Positions 49,248-58,392 of a stretch of DNA of 64,000 nucleotides are shown in pieces. Source of the DNA: Aeromicrobium sp. Root495. GTDB taxonomy: Bacteria > Actinomycetota > Actinomycetes > Propionibacteriales > Nocardioidaceae. Position 1 is the first letter of the stretch; the number at the start of each line of letters is the position of its first letter. Below the pieces are notes generated by a model that did not search any database, was not told the origin of the DNA, and worked only from the letters and a program-made list of their open reading frames with translations. Where the stretch lies: assembly GCF_001426755.1 (NCBI RefSeq), contig NZ_LMFJ01000003.1:22733-86732 (forward strand), read 5' to 3'. Made by a program: the position numbers and the translations under genes.

Positions 49248-49949
49248 TCAGTCCGCGAGAAGCCCCAGCACGGCCCGGGCGACCTGGCCCTCGCTGAGAC
49301 CGGCGCGAGCCGCCGCGTCGCGGAGGACCTTCCGCGCCGACCCTGACTCGATCCCGCGGGCGTGGACGAGGGCACCCACGGCGCGGTTGACCTGGTCGTA
49401 CTCGTCGAGGTGGGTGGGACCGAGTCGGGCCTGCTCCCGGGTCCCGAAGGTGAGGTCGGCGTTGCGGACCGCCTCGGCGGCCGAGCTGCCCAGGGCCCGG
49501 GCGAGCACCTCGACCTGCTCGTCGAACGCGTGGGGCGTGGACGCGTACAGATTGATGCCGCCGACGACCTCGTCATCCTCGTTGAGCGGGATGGACATGG
49601 TGCTCCGGATGCCGACGGCCGCCGTCGCCTGGGCGTGCATCAGCCAGATGTCTTCGTCGAGAGCGAGGGCGTCGCCGGCTGGCGCGGTGATGATCTGGCG
49701 GGTCTCGACGGCGTCCAGGCAGGGCCCGCCGTCCAGGTACTGCACGGCGTCGAGGGCTGCGATCTCCTCGTCCGTGGCCACGAGGGTGAAGGTGATGCCG
49801 GTGTCGACCATGCAGACGCTCAGGCCCACGCACTCCGGGACGATCTGACGGATGAGGTCGCTCATCTCGCTGAGCTGGGCCAGGGTCCCCTCGTCGCCAT
49901 AGGTGGCCAGGTCGTCCAGGACCTGCTGGGTCTCCTCGATCGGCTTCAC
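49248..49949 (-). CDS. GAF domain protein with C-terminal ANTAR-like helices
   Basis: A 233-aa protein from GTG 49949. The GAF domain spans about 25-160 (VGLSVCMVDTGITFTLVATDEEIAALDAVQYLDGGPCLDAVET, SMSIPLNEDDEVVGGINLYAS), the form common in actinobacterial GAF-ANTAR proteins. The C-terminal 55 residues (YDQVNRAVGALVHARGIESGSARKVLRDAAARAGLSEGQVARAVL) resemble the three-helix ANTAR RNA-binding domain but are divergent. Such proteins act as antiterminators or stress sensors. It ends 11 bp from the convergent kinase gene. RNA targets are unknown. Confidence 0.82.
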   Translation of the reverse strand: MKPIEETQQVLDDLATYGDEGTLAQLSEMSDLIRQIVPECVGLSVCMVDTGITFTLVATDEEIAALDAVQYLDGGPCLDAVETRQIITAPAGDALALDEDIWLMHAQATAAVGIRSTMSIPLNEDDEVVGGINLYASTPHAFDEQVEVLARALGSSAAEAVRNADLTFGTREQARLGPTHLDEYDQVNRAVGALVHARGIESGSARKVLRDAAARAGLSEGQVARAVLGLLAD

Positions 49950-50146
49950 GGTTCTCTTCTCCCTGCCGTGCGTGCGGTTCCACGCGACATGTACCCATCG
50001 GTGACCGGAATGATGCACGCACGACGTTCACGTCGCCGCGTTTGGCGATGGAGGGCGGGGGTACTTCCTGACGACCCCGCGCCGATCGGCTGTGGGCGGT
50101 GCTGGAAGGGCATGTCCATGAACCACGCTGACCACCGGCCCCCGCG

Positions 50147-51700
50147 GTGATCGATGTGTCGAACGGAGCCGGCGACCTGACCGGTGAGCTGCTCGAGGGC
50201 CGATACCTGCTGGGCAACGTCATCGGCTCGGGCGGCATGGGTGCGGTCTACGTGGCCGAGGACGTCCGCCTGGAGCGCAGGGTCGCCGTGAAGGTCCTCC
50301 GCGCCTCGCACGATCCCGTCTCGCGGTCCCGGATGCGGAGCGAGGCTCACCTTGCGGCCGGCATCCTCCACCCGGGGGTGGCCCAGGTCTTCGACTTCTC
50401 GGAGGAGAGCGCGACCCATCCCGGTACGTCCTTCATCGTGATGGAGCACGTCGATGGGCGGAGCCTCGCGGAGCTGCTGCGTGAGCAGGGGCCGATGTCA
50501 CCCCACCAGGTGATGTCGGTGGTGGTCCAGGTGGCCGAGGCGCTGGCGGCCGCACACGCGGCCGGGGTCGTCCACCGCGACCTCAAGCCCGCCAACATCA
50601 TGCTCACCGCGGCCGGTCGGACCGTGCTCGTCGACTTCGGCATCGCTCGCTCCGACGACAGCGAGCCGCTCACCGCGACCGGCGCGCTGGTGGGCACGGT
50701 GGACTACCTGAGCCCCGAGCAGGCGGCAGGCCGCGCGGCGACGCCTGCTTCGGACCTCTACGGCCTGGGCGTGGTGGCTCATCACTGCCTCAGCGGGACC
50801 TCCCCCTTCCGCAGGGAGAGCCAGGTGGCCACGGCGCTCGCCCACCTGAACGACGACCTGCCCGAGCTCCCGCCGTCGGTGCCGGCGGGGGTGACCGAGC
50901 TCGTGGCCCGTCTCACGACGAAGAGCCCGTACGACCGGCCTGCCGACGCCGCCGCCGTGGCCGCCGAGGCGGCCGAGGTCGGCGCCGACGCCTCGATCGA
51001 CGTCCCCCCGGCACTCGCAGCCGTCCATCGACGGGCCGTTCTCGATCCCCAACGCACCGCGACGACGATGGCGCCGCTGCGCCATCGATCGCGACGGCGG
51101 ACCGCCGTCTTCTCCGGCGTGGGTCTGGTGACCGCCCTGCTCGTCTTCGCCGGGGTGGACCAGCTTCGCGCCGAGCGACTGCCGGTGCCCGACGTCGTGG
51201 GACTCGACGTCGTCTCCGCCTCCAACCGCCTCGACGACGAGGGGATGGAAGTCCGGCGCAAGATCGTGGACCACCCGGGCTCGCCGGCCGGGCTCGTCGT
51301 GCGGCAGTCGCCCGCGGCCGGGACGGACCTGCCGGAGAGTGGCCGCGTCGCTGTGGTCGTCGCGTCCGGGAAGGTCGCGGTCGGTGCCCGGGGAGTCGTG
51401 GGCGCCGAGTTCGAGGCCGCCGCGGCGCGGCTCACGAAGCTGGGGCTGGTGGTCTCGCGCGTCGACGTCCCCCGGGCGACTGGGGTAGGCAAGGTCGTGT
51501 CGCTCGACAAGACCGGCCGTGTTCCCGACGGCGCGACCATCACGTTGGAGGTCGCCGTCGCCATGGCGCAGCCGACGGTGGTCAGCACCACGGGCTCGTC
51601 GCGGGCGACCGCGCAAGGTGAGGCGTCGAGCAGCAAGAAAGCCAAGCAGGGCAGCTCGAAGGGCAAGGCGAAGGGCAAGGGCAAGGGCCGGAAGAAGTAG
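50147..51700 (+). CDS. PknB-like serine/threonine kinase with two PASTA domains and a Lys/Gly-rich tail
   Basis: A 517-aa protein from GTG 50147. The kinase domain spans about 18-275: VIGSGGMGAVYVAED (P-loop), VAVKVL (Lys), VVHRDLKPANIMLT (catalytic loop), DFGIARS (DFG). TM helix FSGVGLVTALLVFAGVDQL (about 322-340). Two extracytoplasmic PASTA repeats (PVPDVVGLDVVSASNRLDDEGM and GARGVVGAEFEAAAARLTKLGL) bind peptidoglycan fragments in PknB relatives. The C-terminus is basic (SSKGKAKGKGKGRKK), unusual for the family and facing outside. It probably senses cell-wall state; it stands alone with no pbpA or rodA beside it. Confidence 0.92.
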   Translation: MIDVSNGAGDLTGELLEGRYLLGNVIGSGGMGAVYVAEDVRLERRVAVKVLRASHDPVSRSRMRSEAHLAAGILHPGVAQVFDFSEESATHPGTSFIVMEHVDGRSLAELLREQGPMSPHQVMSVVVQVAEALAAAHAAGVVHRDLKPANIMLTAAGRTVLVDFGIARSDDSEPLTATGALVGTVDYLSPEQAAGRAATPASDLYGLGVVAHHCLSGTSPFRRESQVATALAHLNDDLPELPPSVPAGVTELVARLTTKSPYDRPADAAAVAAEAAEVGADASIDVPPALAAVHRRAVLDPQRTATTMAPLRHRSRRRTAVFSGVGLVTALLVFAGVDQLRAERLPVPDVVGLDVVSASNRLDDEGMEVRRKIVDHPGSPAGLVVRQSPAAGTDLPESGRVAVVVASGKVAVGARGVVGAEFEAAAARLTKLGLVVSRVDVPRATGVGKVVSLDKTGRVPDGATITLEVAVAMAQPTVVSTTGSSRATAQGEASSSKKAKQGSSKGKAKGKGKGRKK

Positions 51701-51920
51701 CGCACCGTCTTCCGACGGCCTGCGCGATCGCACCCGGGGTGGTCACCGGTGCCAGGGCGACGACATGTGCTCGCCGTGCTCATGACGCTGTGTCCGCGCC
51801 TGGCCGAGGTCCCGTTCGACGTCGTCGGTCCGCGACCCGGGCTGCAGCGGATGCCCCCCGAGCCGCGCTGCGTGCTGGACGTCCGCGGTTGACCAGCAGC
51901 CGGAGGGGTACTCCTGCCGC

Positions 51921-52361
51921 ATGACCATCAACACCCGAACCGTCAACGCGACGCCCGACCAGGTGTGGTCGGTGCTGGCCGACGGATGGCTGTACCCGCT
52001 GTGGGTCGTGGGAGCGTCCCGCATCCGCGGCGTCGACCCCTCCTGGCCCGAGCCCGGCAGTGCCATCCAGCACTCGGTGGGTGTCTGGCCCGCCCTCATC
52101 GACGACGAGACCGTCGTCCTGGAGTCCGTCCCCGGCCACCGCATCAAGCTTCGGGCGAAGGGCTGGCCGCTGGGGGAGGCCCACGTCGAGCTGGTGATCA
52201 GCGCGGTGGGCAGCCAGAGCGAGATCTCCATCGAGGAGGTCCCCACGGCGGGCCCCGGCGCCGTGGTGCCGCCTGCCCTCACGAGCCCGGCCATCAAGTG
52301 GCGCAACGTCGAGACGCTGCGCCGCCTGGCGTACGTCGTCGAGAACCGTCCGCAGCAGTGA
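51921..52361 (+). CDS. SRPBCC (START-like) family protein
   Basis: A 146-aa protein of the SRPBCC/polyketide-cyclase-like fold: TINTRTVNATPDQVWSVLADGWLYPLWVVG at the N-terminus and VELVISAVGSQSEISIEEV in the sheet, ending in a long C-terminal helix (KWRNVETLRRLAYVVEN). Such proteins bind hydrophobic ligands in a central cavity. It lies 52 bp upstream of the dehydrogenase-SDR-FAD operon, in the same direction, and may belong to that unit. The ligand is unknown. The 220 bp before it (51701-51920) hold no gene. Confidence 0.85.
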   Translation: MTINTRTVNATPDQVWSVLADGWLYPLWVVGASRIRGVDPSWPEPGSAIQHSVGVWPALIDDETVVLESVPGHRIKLRAKGWPLGEAHVELVISAVGSQSEISIEEVPTAGPGAVVPPALTSPAIKWRNVETLRRLAYVVENRPQQ

Positions 52362-52413
52362 CGGCCCCCAGCCGTCCGCTCTGCCCGCCCGAGAACCGAA
52401 CGAGGAGAAGCGC

Positions 52414-53595
52414 ATGAAGGCACTGACCTGGCAAGGCACCGAGAACGTCTCGGTGGAGGAGGTCCCCGACCCCCGCATCGAGCACCCGAACGACGCGATC
52501 ATCAAGGTGACGTCCACGGCCATCTGCGGCTCGGACCTGCACCTCTACAAGATCCTGGGACCGTACCTCCACCCCGGCGACGTCCTCGGGCACGAGACGA
52601 TGGGCATCGTCGAGGAGGTCGGGCCCGACGCAGGCGACCTCAAGGTCGGCGACCGCGTCGTCGTGCCGTTCAACATCTCCTGCGGCCACTGCTGGATGTG
52701 CTCCCGCGGGCTGTTCGCGCAGTGTGAGACCACGCAGGTCACCAAGTACGGCAAGGGCGCCTCGCTCTTCGGCTACACCGACATGTACGGCGCCGTGCCT
52801 GGCGGCCAGGCCGAGTACCTGCGTGTCCCGCAGGCGCAGTTCGGACCCGTCAAGGTGCCGGAGGGGGTCTCGGACGAGCGGTACCTCTACGTCTCCGACG
52901 TCCTGCCCACCGCGTGGCAGGCCTTCGCCTTCGCCGACGTCTCGGAGGGTCAGACCCTCGCCGTGTTCGGTCTCGGCCCGATCGGCCAGATGACGGCCCG
53001 CATCGCCAAGAACGCCGGCGTCCGCGTGATCGGCATCGACCGCGTCCCCGAGCGCCTCGACCTGGCGCAGTCCTGGGGCTTCGAGGTGATCGACCTCGAC
53101 GAGGTCGACGACGTCGCCTCCGCGGTCCTCGACCTCACGCAGGGACGTGGCGCCGACGGGACCGTCGACGCCGTGGGCATGGAGTCGCACGGCAACCCCG
53201 TGGCCGAGAAGGCCATCTCGGCGGCCGGTCTCCTGCCCGACAAGGTGGCCAAGCCCGTCATCGACCGGCTCGCGATCGACCGTCTGGAAGCACTGACCAC
53301 GGCCATCAAGTCGGTGCGCCGCGGCGGCACCGTCTCGGTGAGCGGCGTGTACGGCGGCGAGGTCGACCCCATGCCGCTCATGGAGATGTTCGACCGCGGC
53401 ATCACGATGCGCCTGGGCCAGTGCCACGTGAAGCGCTGGACCGACGACATCGCGAAGGTCCTGGAGCAGGACGCCGACGTCCTCGGCACGGAGTCGCTCG
53501 CGACGCACCGTCTGCCGCTCAGCGAGGCGCCGGGCGCCTACTCGATGTTCCAGAAGAAGCAGGACGGCTGCATCAAGGTCGTGCTGAAGCCGTGA
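52414..53595 (+). CDS. Zinc-dependent alcohol dehydrogenase (formaldehyde-dehydrogenase-like)
   Basis: A 393-aa medium-chain dehydrogenase, FDH-like group (glutathione-independent type). Catalytic zinc site AICGSDLHLYK with GHETMGIVEEVG; four-Cys structural zinc NISCGHCWMCSRGLFAQC; NAD-binding GLGPIGQMTARIAK with IGIDRV. Members oxidise small alcohols or aldehydes; the substrate here is unknown. ATG 52414 follows GAGGAGAAGCGC. Its stop overlaps the SDR start by 4 bp, giving a coupled three-gene unit (ADH, SDR, FAD-oxidoreductase). Confidence 0.92.
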   Translation: MKALTWQGTENVSVEEVPDPRIEHPNDAIIKVTSTAICGSDLHLYKILGPYLHPGDVLGHETMGIVEEVGPDAGDLKVGDRVVVPFNISCGHCWMCSRGLFAQCETTQVTKYGKGASLFGYTDMYGAVPGGQAEYLRVPQAQFGPVKVPEGVSDERYLYVSDVLPTAWQAFAFADVSEGQTLAVFGLGPIGQMTARIAKNAGVRVIGIDRVPERLDLAQSWGFEVIDLDEVDDVASAVLDLTQGRGADGTVDAVGMESHGNPVAEKAISAAGLLPDKVAKPVIDRLAIDRLEALTTAIKSVRRGGTVSVSGVYGGEVDPMPLMEMFDRGITMRLGQCHVKRWTDDIAKVLEQDADVLGTESLATHRLPLSEAPGAYSMFQKKQDGCIKVVLKP

Positions 53596-54536
53596 CGTCC
53601 GAGCCGAAGGTCGTCCTCGTCACGGGGGCGTCGAGCGGCATCGGGCGAGCAGCAGTGGTCCAGGCCGCTGCGGCCGGTCACCACGTCGTGCTGGTGGCTC
53701 GGGGGCGCAACGCCCTCGAGTCCGCAGCGGACGAGGCGCGTGCAGCCGGCGCCGCCTCCGTCCTCGTGGTTCCTGCCGACGTCGGCTCGGACGCCGAGGT
53801 GGCGAGCTGCTTCGCCGAGGTCAGCACTCGCCACGGAGGTCTGGACGCAGTGATCCACGCGGCCGGTGTGGTGGCGTACGGACGGACCGAGGAGGTCCCG
53901 CCCGACGTCTTCGAGGGCGTGCTGCGCACCAACGTCGTCGGCTCGGTCAACGTCTCCCGGCACGCGGTCCGCTGGTTCCGTGAGCAGGAGCACGGGACGC
54001 TCGTCCTCATCGGATCGGTCATCGGCCACATCGCCGTCCCGACCATGAGTCCCTACGTCGTGAGCAAGTGGGGCGTGCGAGCCCTCGCGCGCCAGCTCCA
54101 GATCGAGAACCGCGACCTGCGGCACGTGCACGTCTCCTACGTCGCCCCGGGCGGGGTCGACACGCCCATCTACCAGCAGGCCGCCACGTACGACGGGTTC
54201 CTGGGGCGTCCCCCGCCGCCGGTGGACTCGCCGGAGAAGGTGGCCGGCGCCGCACTGCGGCAGCTGCGCCACAGCAGGAAGCGCACCCAGGTCGGCCTCG
54301 CCAACGGCGTGATGCGCTTCGGCTTCAGCGCGATGCCGGGCGTGTTCGACGTGCTGGTCGGCCCGCTCTTCCGGCTGGCCGCCCTCGACGGGACCCGTCC
54401 GGTGGAGCCGACGCCGGGCAACGTCCTGGAGTCGCAGGAGTCGCGCAACGCCCTGCGCGGCACGGCGAGCGGGCTGGTGCGGGGTGTCGCCGCCAACGTG
54501 AAGGCGGGGCTCAGCGGCAGCAGGTCGAGCCGATGA
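53592..54536 (+). CDS. Short-chain dehydrogenase/reductase
   Basis: A 314-aa classical SDR from GTG 53592: cofactor motif LVTGASSGIGRAA, NAAG-like HAAGVVAYG, catalytic Ser in LIGSVIGHI and YVVSK (YxxxK). It has a C-terminal extension of about 100 aa beyond a normal SDR (PGNVLESQESRNALRGTASGLVRG), as in many actinobacterial SDRs of this subgroup. It probably uses NADP(H) (basic residue ARGR after strand 2). It is translationally coupled at both ends with the dehydrogenase and the FAD oxidoreductase. Substrate unknown. Confidence 0.92.
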   Translation: MTSEPKVVLVTGASSGIGRAAVVQAAAAGHHVVLVARGRNALESAADEARAAGAASVLVVPADVGSDAEVASCFAEVSTRHGGLDAVIHAAGVVAYGRTEEVPPDVFEGVLRTNVVGSVNVSRHAVRWFREQEHGTLVLIGSVIGHIAVPTMSPYVVSKWGVRALARQLQIENRDLRHVHVSYVAPGGVDTPIYQQAATYDGFLGRPPPPVDSPEKVAGAALRQLRHSRKRTQVGLANGVMRFGFSAMPGVFDVLVGPLFRLAALDGTRPVEPTPGNVLESQESRNALRGTASGLVRGVAANVKAGLSGSRSSR

Positions 54537-56122
54537 CGCACGACGCAGTGGTCATCGGGGCCGGACCCAACGGCCTCGTGGCCGCGAACCACCTGGTCGA
54601 CCAGGGCTGGTCGGTCCTGGTGCTCGAGGCACAGGAGGACGTGGGCGGAGCGGTCAAGAGCGCCCGCGACGTGCACCCGGACTTCGTGCACGACACCTTC
54701 AGTGCCTTCTACCCGCTCGCGCACGCCTCGCCGACCATCCGGTCCTTCGACCTCGAGGAGCACGGACTCGTCTGGCGCCATGCTCCGGCGGTGCTCGGTC
54801 ATCCGGAGCTCGACGGCAGCTGGGCCGTGCTGCACCGCGACCGCACCATCACCGCCGACCTCTTCGACCAGGCCTGGCCTGGCGACGGCGACGCCTGGAT
54901 CGCCCTGTGTGAGCAGTGGGACAAGATCGGCGACCAGATGGTCAAGGCGCTGCTCTCGCCCTTCCCGCCGGTCCGCCACGGCGTGGGTGCCCTGGCCCGG
55001 CTGCGCAGCGTGGGCGGCCTGGACTTCGTGAAGACCCTGCTCACCCCCGCCAGCGAGGTGGGCCGCTCGCGGTTCGGAGGCGTGGGTCCCCGGCTCGTCA
55101 TCGCCGGCAACGCCGGTCACGCCGACATCCCGCTGAACGCGCCCGGCTCCGGCCTCATGGGCATCCTGATGTCGATGCTGGGCCAGACCGTCGGGTTCCC
55201 CGTGCCGGAGGGCGGCGCGGGAGAGCTCACGCAGGCGCTGAGGCGTCGACTCGAGTCCCTCGGGGGAGAGGTCCGTTGCGGAGCCGAGGTCACCCGGGTC
55301 GAGGTCGTCGACCGGCGGGCCACGGCCGTCGTCACGGCCGACGGCGAGCGGTACGCGGCCCGTCACGCGGTGGTGGCCGACGTCGTCGCACCGCACCTGT
55401 TCGGCGGCCTTGTGGCCCTCGAGGACCTGCCCGAGCGGACGGCCCGCAGCATGAGGTCGTTCGAGATCGACCCGTCCACCGTGAAGGTGGACTGGGCGCT
55501 CGACGGCCCCGTGCCGTGGGCCAGCGCTCCACCCCATGCCGTGGGGACGTTCCACGTGGCCGACTCGGTCGAGCAGATGACGGAGGCGCACGGCCAGGTG
55601 GCCGGACGCGTCATCCCGGCCGCACCGTTCATGCTCGCTGGCCAGATGACGACCTCCGACCCCACCCGGTCACCGGCCGGCACCGAGTCCCTCTGGGCCT
55701 ACACGCACGTGCCGCAGCAGGCCGTGGCCGACGCCGGGCCCGACGGTCTGCGCGGCGTCTGGGACCGCAACGAGTGCGAACGCTTCGCCGACCGCATGCA
55801 GGCACGTATCGAGCGGCTCGCGCCCGGGTTCGGCAGCAGGATCATCGCGCGTCGGGTCCTCGGACCGCACGAGCTCGAGGCCCGCGACGCCAACCTGCTC
55901 GGCGGTGCCATCAACGGCGGCACGTCGCAGCTCCACCAGGAGCTGATCTTCCGCCCGGTCCCCGGGATGGGACGGGCCGAGACGTCGATCCGCGGCCTCT
56001 ACCTGGGCTCCGCCTCGGCGCACCCTGGCGGCGGTGTCCACGGGGCACCGGGCATGAACGCGGCCCGCGCAGCCCTCGCCCACACCCGGGTCCGTCGGCT
56101 CACGGGCGGCCTGCTGCGCTGA
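54533..56122 (+). CDS. Phytoene-desaturase-like FAD-dependent oxidoreductase
   Basis: A 529-aa flavoprotein of the carotenoid/retinol-desaturase-like family: N-terminal dinucleotide motif DAVVIGAGPNGLVAANHLVDQG with VLEAQEDVGGAVKS, and C-terminal GLYLGSASAHPGGGVHGAPGMNAARAAL (second FAD-binding signature). This actinobacterial group is not tied to carotenoid genes and its substrate is unknown. The ATG overlaps the SDR stop by 4 bp, making it the last gene of a coupled redox operon. A pathway that oxidises an alcohol and desaturates a hydrophobic substrate is possible but unproven. Confidence 0.9.
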   Translation: MTHDAVVIGAGPNGLVAANHLVDQGWSVLVLEAQEDVGGAVKSARDVHPDFVHDTFSAFYPLAHASPTIRSFDLEEHGLVWRHAPAVLGHPELDGSWAVLHRDRTITADLFDQAWPGDGDAWIALCEQWDKIGDQMVKALLSPFPPVRHGVGALARLRSVGGLDFVKTLLTPASEVGRSRFGGVGPRLVIAGNAGHADIPLNAPGSGLMGILMSMLGQTVGFPVPEGGAGELTQALRRRLESLGGEVRCGAEVTRVEVVDRRATAVVTADGERYAARHAVVADVVAPHLFGGLVALEDLPERTARSMRSFEIDPSTVKVDWALDGPVPWASAPPHAVGTFHVADSVEQMTEAHGQVAGRVIPAAPFMLAGQMTTSDPTRSPAGTESLWAYTHVPQQAVADAGPDGLRGVWDRNECERFADRMQARIERLAPGFGSRIIARRVLGPHELEARDANLLGGAINGGTSQLHQELIFRPVPGMGRAETSIRGLYLGSASAHPGGGVHGAPGMNAARAALAHTRVRRLTGGLLR

Positions 56123-56155
56123 CCGGTGCGTCGCGCTGCAGACGGCGTCGAGACC

Positions 56156-56464
56156 TCAGAGCACGTCGTCGCCGCGCACCATCGCGACCAGCGGCCCGGT
56201 GGGGGCGGAGGCGTACACGAGAGTCGCGGCGGGCTCGACCTCGGCGACCGCCTGGTCGATGAGGGCCTGCTCGCGCGGACCTGCGCACTCGGCCACCACG
56301 AAGGCGTCGGGTCCGCTGGCTGCCCCGAGGACCGTGAGGTCGCTCGTGCCAACGCCGGTCAACCGCTGCAGGATGCGCTGCTGGGACGCGTGCGTCGGCG
56401 CCTGGTAGATGAGGACCAGCCAGGAGGCCGATCGCTGGGACGTGGTGCTGGAGAGCTCGTGCAT
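56156..56464 (-). CDS. Small hypothetical protein
   Basis: A 102-aa soluble protein from ATG 56464 (SASWLVLIYQAPTHASQQRILQRLTGVG ... SGPDAFVVAECAGPREQALIDQAVAEVEPAATLVYAS). The pattern of short strands and helices suggests a small alpha/beta ferredoxin-like fold. No motif is recognised. It lies between the redox operon and a GNAT gene, reading against both. Codon use is normal, so it is probably real. No function can be given. Confidence 0.6.
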   Translation of the reverse strand: MHELSSTTSQRSASWLVLIYQAPTHASQQRILQRLTGVGTSDLTVLGAASGPDAFVVAECAGPREQALIDQAVAEVEPAATLVYASAPTGPLVAMVRGDDVL

Positions 56465-56685
56465 GAGAAGTCTCTCGGGAGAAGTCGACGCGCTGCCGGC
56501 TGCTCGACAGACCGGCCACGAGGGCCCACGTCACGACGAGAGGCCACGTGCTCAGGCCCTCAGGTCGATCCCTCGACAGTACGTCGCTGACGTCGGGGAC
56601 GCCAGCCCGGCCGCGCAGGAGCTCGCGCTCGCCGTCGCGTCCCGGGCGAGGTCCATCGATCGAGGAGGTTGCTAGCGTCGATCCC

Positions 56686-57228
56686 ATGCTCGCGCTCCTC
56701 CCGCCGTCCGTGGACCTGCACGCCTCCTGGCTCCGAGCGCGAGCCGAGTGGCCCACGGGCCACCAGGACGGTTCGGGGCTGCGCCCCGACGACCTCGTCG
56801 AGACGCCCGAGGGGTTCTCGAGCTGGCTCGACCGTCTCCGCCGTGAGGCCGACGGCGAGACGAGACCGGGATCCGGTCAGGTGCCCTCCACCCGCTGGTG
56901 GATCGTCGAGGAGAGCGAGTACCTCGGGGTCATCGAGCTACGTCACGAGCTGACCCCGGCGATGATCGACGGCGTGGGACACGTCGGGTACAGCGTCCGC
57001 CCCAGTGCTCGCGGGCGCGGCGTGGCCACCTGGGCCCTGCGCGAGACCCTTCCCCACGCCTGGTCGCTCGGCCTGCCGAGCGTCCTGGTGACCTGCGACG
57101 AGGGGAACGAGGCCTCGGCTCGCACGATCGAGCGCAACGGGGGCGTCCTGGAGGACGTCCGTGACACGGCTCGCGGCCGGAAGCGGCGCTACTGGATCAG
57201 CGGTCCCGAGCCGCGACCGCGCCTCTAG
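56686..57228 (+). CDS. GNAT-family N-acetyltransferase
   Basis: A 180-aa GNAT protein starting at ATG 56686. The acetyl-CoA-binding motif is VGYSVRPSARGRGVATWALRETL (RGRGxA), followed by VLVTCDEGNEASARTIERNGGVLEDV, the usual motif B Asn/Ser region. It is closest to the YIR042C/PhnO-like uncharacterised acetyltransferases with an N-terminal HASWLRARAEW helix. It lies alone between two operons. The substrate cannot be inferred. The 150 bp after it lead to the kinase cluster and probably hold that cluster's promoter. Confidence 0.88.
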   Translation: MLALLPPSVDLHASWLRARAEWPTGHQDGSGLRPDDLVETPEGFSSWLDRLRREADGETRPGSGQVPSTRWWIVEESEYLGVIELRHELTPAMIDGVGHVGYSVRPSARGRGVATWALRETLPHAWSLGLPSVLVTCDEGNEASARTIERNGGVLEDVRDTARGRKRRYWISGPEPRPRL

Positions 57229-57378
57229 CCGCCCCCGCTCGCGAAGGTCTGTCAGGCAGCGGCTGTTGTACGTTGGCCGGGTCGGGAGGCTGCACCGTCA
57301 GCGGCTCATGCGGTCGGTGGATCGCATCGATCTGATCCGTGTGGGGGTCTCCGGCCGAGAGGCGACCAAGGGGGACGT

Positions 57379-58392
57379 GTGACTTCTGACGACCGGTTGA
57401 CCGCGGCTGTCGAGCGCGTGGGGGGTGGTGAGGGCGTCGAGATACGCGCCTTCCCGGAGACCCCGACGCCTTGGGCCTCCACCTTCGCGGTGTCCTGGCC
57501 AGGGTCCGGCCAGCGCTGTGTCGTCCGACTGATCAGGCCTGACCTGGCAGAGTCAGACGTCGTCGCCACCGAGTTCGCGGCCGCAGCGTTGCTCGGCGAC
57601 CGAGGGATCGGTCCGGCCGTGCTCGTGAGCGACGTCGACGCCGGGATGCTCGTGATGGAGCAGGTCGACGGTGAGCCGTCACGCCCGGCGTCGGTCGAGC
57701 AAGCCGTCTCGCTGGCGCAGGTGCTGAGGCAGCTGCACGGGATCGAGTGGGACCACGATGCACGGCTCCACGTGGCGCGCCGCGACGCTGCCAACGACGT
57801 CACTCTCAGCCTCGTCTCGCAGACCCCCCGTCTGGGCCTGTACGGCGAGGCGGTCGCGAGCTTCGACCGCGTTCGAGCGGCGCTGAGGTCGCTTCAGGTG
57901 CCCGACGCGCTCTGCCACAACGACCTCAACCCGGGCAACGTCCTGTTCGACGACTCGCGAGCCTGGCTGATCGACTTCGACCACCTCGGGCACGGCGACC
58001 CCCTGTTCGACGTCGCCACGGTGTTCCTCTCGCTCGACATCACGGGACCGGCTCGGACGGCCTTCCTGGAGCAGTACTTCGGACGTGAGGCCAGCGCCGA
58101 GGAGACCGCCCGCCTGCAGCTGCTGTCATGCCTCGTGCTGCTTCGCTACGGGATCAGCGCGCTGTCCATCGTTCCCGAGCATCTTCGATCGCGGATGTCC
58201 TCCTGGAGGGACGACGAGGTCGGCGAGCCGTTCGTCTTCGCCCGACCCGAGGGCGAGGAGCTGGGCTGGTCCGTGTTCCGCCTGAGCCTGGCCTTCGCCT
58301 CTGGCGGCCTCGCCCGTCTCGCGAGTCCTGAGACGGCCCGCGCGGCGGAGGTCCTCGGCCTCAGCGACCTCGTCGCCCCACGGCTGACATGA
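57379..58392 (+). CDS. Choline-kinase/APH-like small-molecule phosphotransferase
   Basis: A 337-aa protein kinase-like-fold phosphotransferase from GTG 57379 (AAGGGGGAC upstream). Catalytic loop DALCHNDLNPGNVLFD (HxDxxxxN) and metal loop LIDFDHLGHGDPLFD, the choline/ethanolamine- and thiamine-kinase-like form rather than classical aminoglycoside resistance. The N-lobe is less conserved. It should transfer a phosphate from ATP to a small alcohol. First gene of a four-gene run in which every stop/start overlap is 4 bp. The alcohol substrate is unknown; it may be a pathway intermediate or a resistance target. Confidence 0.88.
   Translation: MTSDDRLTAAVERVGGGEGVEIRAFPETPTPWASTFAVSWPGSGQRCVVRLIRPDLAESDVVATEFAAAALLGDRGIGPAVLVSDVDAGMLVMEQVDGEPSRPASVEQAVSLAQVLRQLHGIEWDHDARLHVARRDAANDVTLSLVSQTPRLGLYGEAVASFDRVRAALRSLQVPDALCHNDLNPGNVLFDDSRAWLIDFDHLGHGDPLFDVATVFLSLDITGPARTAFLEQYFGREASAEETARLQLLSCLVLLRYGISALSIVPEHLRSRMSSWRDDEVGEPFVFARPEGEELGWSVFRLSLAFASGGLARLASPETARAAEVLGLSDLVAPRLT

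Noticed and set aside
57379..58392. Aminoglycoside resistance gene
   Set aside because: The HNDLNPGN/DFDHLGHGDP motifs fit choline/thiamine-kinase-like enzymes, and the operon context is metabolic; no resistance evidence.
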